Part shown: one piece after another, positions 35,315 to 44,295 of the stretch
Layout: the number at the start of each line of letters is the position of its first letter
How positions within the stretch are numbered: position 1 is the stretch's first letter
Assembly (NCBI RefSeq): GCF_036898465.1
Contig: NZ_JARUMJ010000001.1
Span: 7,626,001-7,690,000 of the forward strand
DNA length: 64,000 nt
Direction of reading: 5' to 3'
Source of the DNA: Streptomyces sp. B21-105
Lineage (GTDB): Bacteria > Actinomycetota > Actinomycetes > Streptomycetales > Streptomycetaceae
Notes under the pieces: model-generated
What the model was told of the DNA's origin: nothing
The model's database searches: none
Seen by the model: the letters and a program-made list of their open reading frames with translations, nothing else
Translations under genes and position numbers: made by a program

Positions 35315-36724
35315 GTGTTGGATCCGCGTCGCTGGTCGGAACTACGGCGGTTTCGGGGGTTGTTGGAGTCCGGCGCGATGAGCCTGTCGGAGATCGCCCG
35401 GGAGACGGGGCTGGACCGAAAGACGGTCCGCAAGTACCTCGCAGGTCCGGCGACTCCGCCGCGTCGCTCGGCCAGTGGCCAGTTGGTGCCCAGGAAGATC
35501 GATGAGTTCGCGCCGCTGGTCGATGCGATGTTGCGGGCCGAGATCCTGATGAAGGCGTCAGTGATCCACGAGCGGCTGGCTGCGGGGTACGGGTTCACCG
35601 GCAACTACCAGCGCGTCAAGCTCTACGTTCAGCAGGCCAGGCCAAGAGTCGCCGAGGAACTCGGCATCACGCCGAAGGAGTTGGCGGGGCTGCACCGCCG
35701 TTTCGAGGTCGTGCCGGGAGCTCAGGCCCAGGTCGACTGGGGCGACGAGGGCAAGATCCTCGCCCACATGGGCATCCCCAAGGTCTACTCGTTTCACATG
35801 GTGCTGTCGTACTCGCGCGACCCGTTCTGCTGCTTTACCACTGGCCAGGACCTGCAGACCTTCTTCGACTGCCACCGGCGGGCGTTTGCGCACTTCGGCG
35901 GGGTGCCGATGACGATCGTCTACGACCGGACCAAGACCGTCGTGCGCCGGCACGTCGCACCGGGCGAGGCGGTTCCGCTGCATCCGGAAGCGGTCGGCTT
36001 CGCCGGTCATTACGACTTCGACATCGACGTCCTGGCCGCCTACCGGCCCACGGGCAAAGGCCGGGTCGAGCGTCAGGTTCTCATCGTCCGTGACCATGTC
36101 CTGTCCGGGCGCGCGTTTTCCTCGCTGGGGGAGATGGATTCCGCGTTCGCCGCCTGGGTGCCCCGGCGGCGGGATCAGATCCACAAGACGCACCGGGAAG
36201 TCATCGGGATCCGGGCCGCCCGCGACCACGCGGCCCTCAAACCGCTGCCGCCCACCCCTTATCTGGTGGCCGAGCGTCATCTGCGGCCGGTCGGCAAGGA
36301 CTGTCTGGTTGCCTTCGCAGGGAACCTCTACTCGGTGCCCGCCCGCAGGGTCCGCCCTCGCCAGCTCGTCGAGATCCGAGCGACAAAGTCCCAGGTCATG
36401 CTGCACTCGACCGTCGCCGATGCCAGCGGCGAGACCTTGCTGTCCACCCATCCCCGGGCGGTCGGCCGCGGCGCTGTCGTCAAGGACGACGAGCACTGGG
36501 ACGGTCTGCCCACCGGCAAGAACCGCCGCACCACGACGGGCGACGTGACACCACCAGTGCGACGCGAGCCGCCCGCGGGCGGCCAAGTCGGGCCGCTGCA
36601 GACTCTGTTGAACCGGGCCGCGGCCGCCCGTGTCGAGGTCGGACGGCGGCCTCTCTCGGTCTATGACGAACTGACCGGCACCCGGCCCTTCACCACCAAC
36701 TCCCCGACGAAGGAGTCCTCTTGA
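35315..36724 (+). CDS. istA: IS21-family transposase IstA
   Basis: A 469-residue DDE transposase. The N-terminal helix-turn-helix is MSLSEIARETGLDRKTVRKYL. The DDE core begins GAQAQVDWGDEGKILAHMG (Asp), and VYSFHMVLSYSRDPFCCF, GGVPMTIVYDRTKTVV (second Asp) and YRPTGKGRVERQV (Glu) follow. I start at the GTG at 35315 (VLDPRRWSELRRF), the usual family start; an in-frame ATG exists at 35285. The stop overlaps the istB start (TTGA at 36721-36724), which is standard for IS21. Confidence 0.92.
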   Translation: MLDPRRWSELRRFRGLLESGAMSLSEIARETGLDRKTVRKYLAGPATPPRRSASGQLVPRKIDEFAPLVDAMLRAEILMKASVIHERLAAGYGFTGNYQRVKLYVQQARPRVAEELGITPKELAGLHRRFEVVPGAQAQVDWGDEGKILAHMGIPKVYSFHMVLSYSRDPFCCFTTGQDLQTFFDCHRRAFAHFGGVPMTIVYDRTKTVVRRHVAPGEAVPLHPEAVGFAGHYDFDIDVLAAYRPTGKGRVERQVLIVRDHVLSGRAFSSLGEMDSAFAAWVPRRRDQIHKTHREVIGIRAARDHAALKPLPPTPYLVAERHLRPVGKDCLVAFAGNLYSVPARRVRPRQLVEIRATKSQVMLHSTVADASGETLLSTHPRAVGRGAVVKDDEHWDGLPTGKNRRTTTGDVTPPVRREPPAGGQVGPLQTLLNRAAAARVEVGRRPLSVYDELTGTRPFTTNSPTKESS

Positions 36725-37491
36725 GCGAGCTGACCGGCAACCGCATCCGCACCACGGCCGGCAAGCTCGGCCTGCCCCACCTGGCGGAGACCATCAACGA
36801 GTACACCCGCCGAGCCGACGAGGCGAAGATGGGCTACCTCGACTTCCTCGACCTGGTCCTGTCCGAAGAGCTCGCCGTCCGCGACGACCGCCGCTTCCGC
36901 CAGGGCCTGCGGCTGTCCAGGCTGCCGCACCACAAGACGCTGGACGAATACGACTTCTCGTTCCAGCCCGAGCTCGACCCGCGCAAAGTCAAAGACCTCG
37001 CCAGCCTCTCCTTCGTCGACGGCAAGGCGAACGCCGCCCTGCTCGGGCCGCCCGGGGTCGGAAAGACACATATCGCCGTCGCCCTCGCGGTCGCGGCCTG
37101 CCGGGCCGGCTACTCGATCTACTTCACCAGTCTCGATGACATGGTCCGCAATCTGAAGGCCGCCGAGTTGGCCGGACGGCTGGTCAACAAACTCGGCACC
37201 TACCTGCGGCCGAGCGTCCTCGTGGTCGACGAAGTGGGCTACCAGCCCCTCGAACGCGCCGAGGCGAACCTGGTCTTCCAGGTCATCTCCAAGCGTTACG
37301 AGAAGGGCTCCATCATCCTGACCTCGAACAAGACCTTCAGCGAATGGGGCCAGGTCTTCGGCGACGAGGTCTTGGCCACCGCCATCCTCGACCGCCTACT
37401 GCACCACTGCGAAGTGATCGCGATCAACGGTCCAAGCTACCGGCTCAAGAACCGCCTCCAGGCCATCGAGCGAGAGACGGAAGTGGCCTGA
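36721..37491 (+). CDS. istB: IS21-family helper ATPase IstB
   Basis: A 256-residue AAA+ ATPase that assists IstA in target selection. Walker A is LLGPPGVGKTHIAVAL, Walker B is LRPSVLVVDEVGYQPL, and SIILTSNKTFSEWGQVFGD is the sensor region. It starts with TTG at 36721, overlapping the istA stop. It appears intact. Confidence 0.93.
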   Translation: MSELTGNRIRTTAGKLGLPHLAETINEYTRRADEAKMGYLDFLDLVLSEELAVRDDRRFRQGLRLSRLPHHKTLDEYDFSFQPELDPRKVKDLASLSFVDGKANAALLGPPGVGKTHIAVALAVAACRAGYSIYFTSLDDMVRNLKAAELAGRLVNKLGTYLRPSVLVVDEVGYQPLERAEANLVFQVISKRYEKGSIILTSNKTFSEWGQVFGDEVLATAILDRLLHHCEVIAINGPSYRLKNRLQAIERETEVA

Positions 37492-37545
37492 CAGCTGGGG
37501 ACGTTCGCCCGTACGCGGCTGGGGAGAAAAGACCGTACGCCGACA

Positions 37546-38376
37546 CGGCGGCGAGGTCGATGGGGCGGGTTTGATGGGCGGCGAGGCTGGTGACCGCGTA
37601 GACGTTCTCGCGGGTTTCGGGCCGGCCGGTGGGCTTGCGGCGGCGGTGGACCCGGATGGCGAGGTGGGCGTGGGGGAAAGCGATGCCGCCGAGGTTGTCG
37701 GCGATAGCGCAGGTTTTGATCGAGCGGGACTGATGTTGGCCTTCACCGAGTGGAGGGCATCGAAGGTGACGACGGTGTCGGCGAGGTCGAGCGGTGCCAG
37801 CAGGGGTTTGAAGTGGCGCACTTCGTTGGTCTTTGCACCGACTTCGACCTGGGCAATCGTGGCGACGCGGTCGTGGGTGACCGCCGAGAGCAGGTGGCGC
37901 CGCGGCGCGGCCAGGCGGGCTGAGCCCTTGAGGGCCTTGCCGTCCACGGCGATGATCTGCCGCGATCGGGTCTCGGGCATGTCCGCGGACGCGGTGATGC
38001 GGTGCCGGTCGGCCAGGTAGGCGCCCACAGCCTGGTCCAGGGCGTCGCCGTCAAGTGCCTGAAGGACGCGTCCGCGAGTGACCGGCTTGGGGCTGCGCCG
38101 CCAGCCGAGCAGGTGACGGCGTACCCCGAGGGATGCCAGCAGCGAGTTCGTGGCCCGCTCGCCGAACTCGGCGAGTTCATCGATGCTCTTCGCACCGCAG
38201 ACGGCCGCGCAAGCACACATCAGCAAGATCGCCGTCAGCGAGTACCACCGGCCCCGGCGTGAGCGTGGATCCGGAACCGATTCGAGGTAGGGGCCCAGGT
38301 CAGCGATCCGGTCCGCATCCAGCGGCCCCAGCTTCTCCAGCACGGCAGGGATAGGGGAAGATGCAAGAGCAGGCAC
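37546..38376 (-). pseudogene. ISAs1 copy A transposase, N-terminal part, with internal deletion
   Basis: From the ATG at 38376 the frame is a good ISAs1 transposase (DPRSRRGRWYSLTAILLMC, RQIIAVDGKALKGSAR, VVTFDALHSVKANI). At about 37727 it jumps: the continuation SRSIKTCAIADNLGGIAF and ENVYAVTSLAAHQ lies in another frame. About 50 residues that should lie between are absent, so a deletion with frameshift occurred besides the IS21 insertion. The gene is dead twice over. Confidence 0.8.
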
Positions 38377-38584
38377 GGGACGTCCTCGTGATCATCTGGC
38401 TTCGACACCACAATGATCACGAACCCCCGTGCCTGCTCTGCTATCCGCCCCTACCGGCCTGATCGTCAACCCTCCACGCAAGCACGGAACTTGACGGAGC
38501 CCTGGTTTCCTCGGGGCCTCCCCCTGAGTGGTGGACACGCTGATACTGGATCTGCTTGATCCGGAGGAAGCGAGAAGACCGCCG

Positions 38585-38929
38585 ATGGCGATGAAGGACT
38601 ACTCGGACGAGTTCAAGGCCGATGCCGTGGCCCTGTACGAGTCCACACCCGGGGCTACCTACAAGAGCATCGCCGCTGACCTGGGCGTCAACCGGGCGAC
38701 CGTGCGCGAGTGGGTGCTGCGAGACCGTGAACGCCGTGGCGTCAGCGCCGCGGCTGCGAAGCCGGCCGCCCGACCTCGGGAGGCGGTGGCGTCCGTTGAT
38801 CCGGACGAGCGGGTGCGGCAGTTGGAGGCCCGGGTGGCAGAACTCGAGGCGAGTGAGCGCAAGCTCGCCACCGAGCGGGACATACTCCGCAAGGCGGCCA
38901 AGTATGTCGCCGGAGAGACGAACTGGTGA
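38585..38929 (+). CDS. IS3-family OrfA
   Basis: A 114-residue transposase subunit. The helix-turn-helix is GATYKSIAADLGVNRATVREWV, and a leucine-zipper-like C-terminus follows (VRQLEARVAELEASERKLATERDILRKAAKYVAGE), typical of IS3 OrfA. The start at 38585 or 38591 (MKDYSDEFK) is ambiguous. The stop overlaps the orfB GTG (38926-38929), where IS3 elements usually make an OrfAB fusion by frameshifting. Confidence 0.88.
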   Translation: MAMKDYSDEFKADAVALYESTPGATYKSIAADLGVNRATVREWVLRDRERRGVSAAAAKPAARPREAVASVDPDERVRQLEARVAELEASERKLATERDILRKAAKYVAGETNW

Positions 38930-39818
38930 GGAGCCGCTTCCAGTTCGTTGACGACCACCGGGACACCTACGAGGTGAAGCGGCTCTGCCAGGTCCTGGAC
39001 GTGAACCGGTCCAGCTACTACAAGTGGCTCGCCGGGGCCGAGGCCCGGGCCGCCCGGCAGCACAAGGACCGGATCCTGGCCGAGGAGATCCGTCAGGTCC
39101 ACAGCGAGTCCGGCGGCGCCTACGGCTCCCCGCGAGTGACGGCCGAGCTCCGTGAGAAAGGGCGGCGGGTCAACGAAAAGCGGGTTGCCCGGATCATGCG
39201 GACGTTCTCCATCACCGGAATCCGCTTGCGCAGACGCGTCCGCACCACGATCCCGGACCCGGCAGCCTCACCGGTCCCGGACCTGTTCCAGCGGGACTTC
39301 ACCGCCACCGAACCCGGCCTGAAATACATGGGCGACATCACGTATCTCCCGGTCGCAGGAGGGGAGTTCCTCTATCTCGCGACCGTGCTGGACTGCTTCA
39401 GCCGCAAGGTCGTCGGCTGGTCGCCGACCACATGCGCACCAGTCTGGTCGCTGACGCACTGCGGATGGCGGCCTCGACCCGTGGCCGCCTGGACGGCGCC
39501 GTGTTCCACTCCGACCACGGGGCCCAGTACGGCTCCCGGTCCTTCGCCGGTCTCTGCGACCAGCTCGGGGTCGCCCGGTCGATGGGTGCGGTCGGCACCA
39601 GCGCGGACAACGCGGCCTGCGAAAGCTTCCACGCCTCCCTCAAACGCGAGACCCTCCAGGGCGCCCACGACTACGGCGACTCCGGCACCTGCCGCAGGAC
39701 CGTCTTCGCCTGGCTAACCCGCTACAACACCCGCCGCCGACACTCTGCCAACGGCCACCTCAGCCCCAACGAATACGAACGCCGACACCACACCGCTAAA
39801 CTCACGCTCGCCGCGTGA
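38926..39818 (+). pseudogene. IS3-family OrfB with a frameshift
   Basis: The first part (to about 39420) carries RFQFVDDHRDTYEVKRLCQVL, GSPRVTAELREKGRRVNEKRV and the first Asp in YMGDITYLPV, then ATVLDCFSRKVVGW. The second part in another frame has HMRTSLVADALRMA, VFHSDHGAQYGS (second Asp) and SMGAVGTSADNAACESFHASLKRE (Glu). The D-D-E triad is complete but split by an indel near 39420, next to GGCTGGTCGCC. One small change separates it from an active gene. Confidence 0.85.
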
Positions 39819-39843
39819 TCAATAACCGCGTGCCCACCTTCAC

Positions 39844-40565
39844 GGGGGAAGGCCCCTCGTCACCTGTCATCACCCCTGCTCATCCCTACCGTGCTGGATT
39901 CGTGCTGGGAAGGATGAGAGAGCCCGTGCTGGGGGCGGGCACTGTCCAGAGCCTGGCGGCGGCAGGAAGTGCCGGGCGAACGACCTCCCTACGCCTTCTT
40001 CGCGGCTCCGAGGTCGAAGTGGATCTGCAGCCGTCCGAATGACCTCCCCAGAGTGGCCGCCGAGGTGATTACGCAGAGGTCGTCGGCGCGGGCCAGGGCA
40101 TGCCAGCCGGTGAGCGTGCGGTCACGCAGCACAGCCTTGGCCGGGTCGTGCAGCGCCCGCCGCTGGCCGACGTGCCCACAGCTCCGACGCTTCACGTACG
40201 ACCCGCTCCGCGGTCGACCGGCGGTCACCGTCTTCGGGCCCGGTCTGCTGTGCCCGTCCTCTGGTGGCAGGACGGGGCCGACGGCTGCTTCGGCGGGGGC
40301 TCGCAGCGAGCAGCACGCTCTGACTCGGGCAACGGAACCGGGCGCCCACCCGACAACGACAGTCGGCCCGTTGGTCAGCCCGCATCAGGCACGTGGAACA
40401 CGAAAACGTTCCGCGGACTCTGTCAGCGGATCGTCACGAAAGATCAGGGCCAACAAACCACCGGAAGTGAGGGAATCCTTCACGATCAGCTCGACAAACG
40501 GATGAAATCTACAAGTTGTCGCCCCCTCGCTGGAGCCGGGAAACAAGAGTCGCCACGCTGATCGA
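39844..40565. other. Mostly unassigned region between IS3 and the phenazine cluster
   Basis: About 720 bp. On the minus strand the frame at 39989-40228 ends LCVITSAATLGRSFGRLQIHFDLGAAKK, which reads like the C-terminus of a real protein, but I cannot identify it and it has no plausible start. It is probably a relic truncated by the IS. Nothing else was recognised. Confidence 0.4.
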
Positions 40566-40581
40566 GCCAGAAAACTCTGGC
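40566..40581. promoter_or_regulatory. Small inverted repeat upstream of the methyltransferase
   Basis: GCCAGA-AAAC-TCTGGC, 30-45 bp before the ATG at 40611. It could be an operator or a leader hairpin. Only its symmetry and position support it. Confidence 0.35.
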
Positions 40582-40610
40582 CACCTTCGATTGAACGGGA
40601 GTGATTGAGC

Positions 40611-41651
40611 ATGGCTGCCGATATTGCCGCCAACGACGATCTGACTCTGGATGCTGCGAAGGGACGCATGCTGGAGTTTCAGAACGGCCTGAGGCTGGCG
40701 CATCTGCTGTACAGCGTGGCGGAGTTGGGCGTGGCCGATCAACTTGTCGCAGGTCCGCTGCCGGTTGACGAAATCGCCAAACGTGTTGACGCACATCCGG
40801 GCACCCTGTATCGCGCGATGCGGGCCATCGCCAGCCGGGGGGTGTTCACCGAGGTGGCCCCGAACACCTTCGCGCTCAACACCATGGCCGAGACATTGCG
40901 CTCAGACATACCGGGTTCGCTGCGGGATCATTTCCGGTATGAGGGACAGCCGGCGTTGCAACAGGCGTACGCTGCGCTCGGACACAGCATCCGGACCGGA
41001 CAGAGCGCTTTCGAGTACGTGCACGGTACCGACCTGTTCTCGTATCTGACGGCTCGTCCGGAGCTGGGCGAGGTGTTCAACAGCGCGATGGGTGAGATCG
41101 TCAGCCACCTCCAGAGTGTCGCGGTCGCGGCCTACGACCTGTCCGGAATTCGGCAGATCGTGGATATCGGTGGCGGACATGGCTACCTGGTGGCTCGGAT
41201 ACTCCAGCGCTACCCGGAAATGCGCGGTGTGGTGTTCGACCTGCCCGAGGTCGCGCCGGGAGCCATCGAGGTACTCACCGAATCCGGTGTCATCGACCGC
41301 AGCGAGACGGTCGGCGGTGATTACCTGAGCTCTGTGCCCGCCGGGGCTGATGCCTACGTGATTTCCCATGTGGTGCACCAGCTGAGCGATGCAGAGGCGA
41401 TTACCGTCCTGAAGAACATCCGCGAGGTCATGGACCCCGCCGGCCGGGTCGTCATCCTCGATCCGGTGATTCCGGAGGGTGATGTCCCGCATCCCGGGAA
41501 GTTCCTGGACATCGTGATGCTGGCACTCACCCCGGGACGGGAACGCACTGAGGCCGAGTTCGTCAGCCTGTTTCAGGCGGCTGGGCTGCGCCACGTGGAA
41601 ACGGTGGCGCTTTCCGCACCGTCAAGCGTCATCGTAGCAATGGCCGATTGA
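40611..41651 (+). CDS. SAM-dependent O/N-methyltransferase (PhzM-like family)
   Basis: A 346-residue two-domain methyltransferase of the plant-type O-methyltransferase family. The N-terminal winged-helix dimerisation domain has LRLAHLLYSVAELGVADQL and HPGTLYRAMRAIASRGVF. The SAM-binding motif is IVDIGGGHGYLVARIL, and catalytic-region text YVISHVVHQLSDAEA follows. The phenazine N-methyltransferase PhzM belongs to this family. It stands at the left border of the phenazine cluster and probably methylates a hydroxyl, carboxyl or ring nitrogen of the phenazine. The ATG at 40611 has GGGAG 8 nt upstream. Confidence 0.85.
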   Translation: MAADIAANDDLTLDAAKGRMLEFQNGLRLAHLLYSVAELGVADQLVAGPLPVDEIAKRVDAHPGTLYRAMRAIASRGVFTEVAPNTFALNTMAETLRSDIPGSLRDHFRYEGQPALQQAYAALGHSIRTGQSAFEYVHGTDLFSYLTARPELGEVFNSAMGEIVSHLQSVAVAAYDLSGIRQIVDIGGGHGYLVARILQRYPEMRGVVFDLPEVAPGAIEVLTESGVIDRSETVGGDYLSSVPAGADAYVISHVVHQLSDAEAITVLKNIREVMDPAGRVVILDPVIPEGDVPHPGKFLDIVMLALTPGRERTEAEFVSLFQAAGLRHVETVALSAPSSVIVAMAD

Positions 41652-41778
41652 GGCAGGGGAGTGAGCGAAGCCTTCGAGAAGGAGATCTCCGGGAGGAACT
41701 CCGCTGGGAGTAGCAGGAGACCCACCACCGGGTAGTCCTGAGACTGAGACCATGGTGGCGTGCCTGGCTGAACCGTTC

Positions 41779-41823
41779 GGGCGGTGTTGTCCATCCTGCA
41801 CGGCAGGATGGACAACACCGCCC
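41779..41823. terminator. Long perfect hairpin after the methyltransferase
   Basis: Arms 41779-41799 and 41803-41823 are 21-bp exact complements with loop ACG. It lies 128 bp downstream of the methyltransferase stop, at the edge of the transporter remnant. It fits a strong factor-independent terminator without a long T-tract, as is common in Streptomyces. Confidence 0.65.
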
Positions 41824-41859
41824 TAATGAAACTTGCCACGGAAGGCGACGGTCGTCTTC

Positions 41860-42290
41860 TTCCTCCACGGCCTGGGCATGGCGCAATCACGCCGCCCGTC
41901 CCCGATTTCATCATGCAGGCGCTGCCCCGTGAGAAGGCCGCCTCGGCTCCGCGCTCAAAACACCTTCCGCGAGGTCGGCAGCGCCCTGGGCATCGAGGTG
42001 CTCGGCTCGGTTCTGTCCACCGTGCACCGCAAAGGCTTCAAGGATCACTTCGGCGTGGTGGCCGCGAGCGCGCGGGAGGCGGGGCGAACCCATCGAGGCG
42101 GCTCTCGGCGCGACCGGGTAACTCGGCGCCGCAATACGGTCGTTGACTGCCCCAGCTCAGGACACATGCCTGCACGCCATGCACATCACCGGCGCATGGC
42201 TCGGGGGGTGTGGCCGGACTCGGCACGATCGTGGTGGCCCTTTTCGTGCCGGCCGCCCCGCACTGGCGGGGCGGCAGAGCAAGGAGTTGA
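41860..42290 (+). pseudogene. Remnant of a DHA2-type MFS exporter
   Basis: Three pieces in changing frames: PVPDFIMQALPREKA, then NTFREVGSALGIEVLGSVLSTV, then VAGLGTIVVALFVPAAPHW. These match in order the last third of 14-helix drug exporters (EmrB/QacA type), where FREVGxALGxAVLGSV is a conserved helix. Upstream parts are gone. It directly precedes the TetR gene, a common exporter-regulator arrangement. Confidence 0.65.
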
Positions 42291-42295
42291 CGAGC

Positions 42296-42898
42296 ATGGG
42301 CCAGCGCAATCAGTCAGCGACACGGGGCAGGCCCCGAAGCGAGGCCGTGGAGCGGGCCATCGTCGAGAGCGTTCTGCGTCTCTTAGAGGAGGGCGTTCCG
42401 CTCTCCGAGCTGTCCATCGAGCGCATCGCCCGGCACGCGAGCGTCGGCAAGGCCACCATCTACCGGCGTTGGAAAGGGAAGGAAGAGCTGTTCGCCGACG
42501 TACTCGGTGCGGTGGGCGAGCCCGAGCCGCCGCTGCCCGGCACGTCGATCCGTGAGGACCTGGTGATCACGTTCGAGGCGATTCGCAGGCGCGGCCTGGT
42601 CAAGCGCACATCGGCCCTGTTGCACGGCCTGCTCGCCCAGGCCAAGAGCTATCCGAAGCTCTGGGATCTCTATTACGACACGGTGGTGGAGGCCCAGCGC
42701 CGCCGGATCCTCGAGGTCCTCGCCCGCGGCACCGACGCCGGCGAACTGCGCGATGACCTCGACCCCGACCTCATGGTCGATCTGCTCTGCGGGCCCATTC
42801 TGTCCCGCGTCATCCTGCAGAACGACGCCCCGCTGCCCGACGGACTCGCCGAGACCATCGCCGACGCAGTACTGGAGGGGCTGCGTCCGCGCCCATGA
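42296..42898 (+). CDS. TetR-family regulator with a TTA codon
   Basis: A 200-residue TetR regulator. The DNA-binding domain is RSEAVERAIVESVLRLLEEG, LSIERIARHASVGKATIYRRWKGKEELF. The rest is a ligand-binding helical domain. Codon 30 (42383-42385) is TTA, the rare leucine codon read by the bldA tRNA, so its synthesis is probably developmentally timed. It most likely controlled the exporter whose remnant lies upstream. The ATG at 42296 has AAGGAG upstream. Confidence 0.88.
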   Translation: MGQRNQSATRGRPRSEAVERAIVESVLRLLEEGVPLSELSIERIARHASVGKATIYRRWKGKEELFADVLGAVGEPEPPLPGTSIREDLVITFEAIRRRGLVKRTSALLHGLLAQAKSYPKLWDLYYDTVVEAQRRRILEVLARGTDAGELRDDLDPDLMVDLLCGPILSRVILQNDAPLPDGLAETIADAVLEGLRPRP

Positions 42899-43112
42899 GT
42901 CCCGGTTGGAATGTGCGTGTTCGACCTTGTCCCTCTCTGGGTGCGGCCGTCCCAGAACGGCAGAGGGGGCCACCACCTAGGGTCGGAAGCACTTCTCGGA
43001 CCGCGGGGACGGTGCGCAGGCCAGGACAGTGAGGTAATGACAGCCCTGATGCCAGTGCTCCGCCCAGGGATTGGTGCTGACTCGCAGTGCTGCTCGGCTG
43101 GCCTCGGCCTCC

Positions 43113-44123
43113 TTACCCGTGGCGGGATGACCTGGGCGTGGAAGCGGTTGTGCCCACGGCTTTGAGGGTTCGCAGGACAGGCGCTGTCTCCAGGGTGCGG
43201 ATTGCCTTCACGGCGCCCAGGCCGTGGGTGAGGTAGTGGTACAGCGCTGCGCTGTCCCTGCACAGGGCGTGAGCTACGAGGTTGGTGGGGCCCGTGGTGT
43301 GGGCTACAAAGGCGAGTTCGTCATGATGGGCCAACGTTTTGGCCACCTCATCGAGATGGGCGGGAGCTACTGCCATCCACAGCAGGACCCTGGTGCTGCC
43401 TCCCAGGAGTGCGGGGTCGATCTCCACATCGAAGAAGATCGCGCCGCAGTCGCGGAGGCTGTCCAGCCGGCGGGACACTGTCGCGGGCGACCAGCCTGTG
43501 GTGGCTGCGAGGTCAGCGACGCTGGTTCGGCCGTCGTGTCGCAGGGCCTTCAGCAAGGCGTGGTCCGCAGGGGAGAGCTTCACCTGTTCGTACCGCTCCA
43601 ATGGTGGGGGCTCGTTGTGACCAGTGAGTTGTGTCCCTCCAAATAGGCGTTGTTGTCGTGGTTTGAGGGCGTTGGCGCTCATGCGCCAGGGCGTACGCCA
43701 GCCGACATAGGTGTGCAGCAGATGGTGGGCGGATACAGCGGTGAGTCCGATGCTGGGGGGCAGTTCGTGCAGGAGCAGGGAGTGGCCGTGTGCCATGCCG
43801 AGCGGGGTTTCGAGCACTGCGACGATCTCCGTGCCGCCACCGGTGAGGTAGACCCATGATGTGTCCTGGCGCCGGACCAGGGCGTGGGCGAGATCCAGCG
43901 CGGTCTCGGGCGCGGCGGTCAGCCGCAGCAGCCACTGCTCGTGGCCCGTCAGGTGAGGGTCGGGCAGCCCGACGACTCGGAGTGCAGCGTGCTCGCGCAG
44001 CCTGTCGTAACGACGGGAGACCGTCTGCGTGGAAACCGCGAGCACGTTGGCTATCTGCGTGAAGGAGGCGCGTCCGTTGATGTGCAGCGCATGGATCAAG
44101 GCACGATCGAGGTCGTCGAGCAT
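43113..44123 (-). CDS. Double-module Lrp/AsnC-family regulator (1)
   Basis: A 336-residue protein with two AsnC-type units in tandem. The first helix-turn-helix is LDDLDRALIHALHINGRASFTQIANVLAVSTQTVSRRYDRL, and the second is SPADHALLKALRHDGRTSVADLAATTGWSPATVSRRLDSL. Each is followed by a RAM-like ligand domain. I start at the ATG at 44123. It is a clear paralogue of the gene at 49826-50845 and the two flank the EhpF/EhpG and exporter genes, suggesting they regulate the cluster. Confidence 0.88.
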   Translation of the reverse strand: MLDDLDRALIHALHINGRASFTQIANVLAVSTQTVSRRYDRLREHAALRVVGLPDPHLTGHEQWLLRLTAAPETALDLAHALVRRQDTSWVYLTGGGTEIVAVLETPLGMAHGHSLLLHELPPSIGLTAVSAHHLLHTYVGWRTPWRMSANALKPRQQRLFGGTQLTGHNEPPPLERYEQVKLSPADHALLKALRHDGRTSVADLAATTGWSPATVSRRLDSLRDCGAIFFDVEIDPALLGGSTRVLLWMAVAPAHLDEVAKTLAHHDELAFVAHTTGPTNLVAHALCRDSAALYHYLTHGLGAVKAIRTLETAPVLRTLKAVGTTASTPRSSRHG

Positions 44124-44295
44124 TCGCACACCATCCTTCACGCACCGCGTGGCAGGCGTGGCAAGTCCCTGGGGGCGATGCCTGCACACGTCGGTACTCC
44201 GCTCGGTCTGGACCCGGGTCCGGTGGCCCGGAAGCCGACGAGGAGGAGGCGCCTCCCGTCGGCGTGGCGGCGAGCGTTCGCCACCACAGGAGTGC

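Larger units (their letters stand above)
33803..37545 (+). mobile_element. IS21-family element, itself carrying an ISAs1
   Basis: The ends TGTCGGCGTAC (33803-33813) and its reverse complement (37535-37545) bound istA and istB. The pentamer CGGCG lies outside both ends and reads as a target duplication inside ISAs1 copy A. Further inside, GAACGTCCCCA at 35202-35212 and its complement at 37496-37506 are the internal repeats typical of IS21 ends. ISAs1 copy B sits in the left end and separates the terminal repeat from istA. Confidence 0.8.
33534..38504 (-). mobile_element. Old ISAs1-family element (copy A), split by IS21
   Basis: The left tip (CAGGGCTTGATCAAGTTCC, 33534-33552) and the right tip (38486-38504) are imperfect inverted repeats, 17 of 19 matching. 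Between them are the two halves of one transposase gene, separated by the IS21 element at 33803-37545. Removal of IS21 and one CGGCG duplication restores a continuous transposase reading across the join. Confidence 0.8.
38525..39843 (+). mobile_element. IS3-family insertion sequence
   Basis: The two-gene unit orfA/orfB is bounded by imperfect inverted repeats: GGTGGACACGCTG at 38530-38542 and, reversed, GGTGGGCACGCGG at 39826-39838. No target duplication was identified. It lies about 20 bp right of the old ISAs1. Confidence 0.65.

Noticed and set aside
33534..38504. Treating the two ISAs1 copies as one composite transposon around IS21
   Set aside because: The repeats and target duplications show nesting instead: the outer copy is one split element and the inner copy sits inside the IS21 end.
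41652..41778. Possible group II intron tail after the methyltransferase
   Set aside because: The purine-rich repetitive text looked intron-like at first, but no domain V hairpin or reverse transcriptase remnant could be found.
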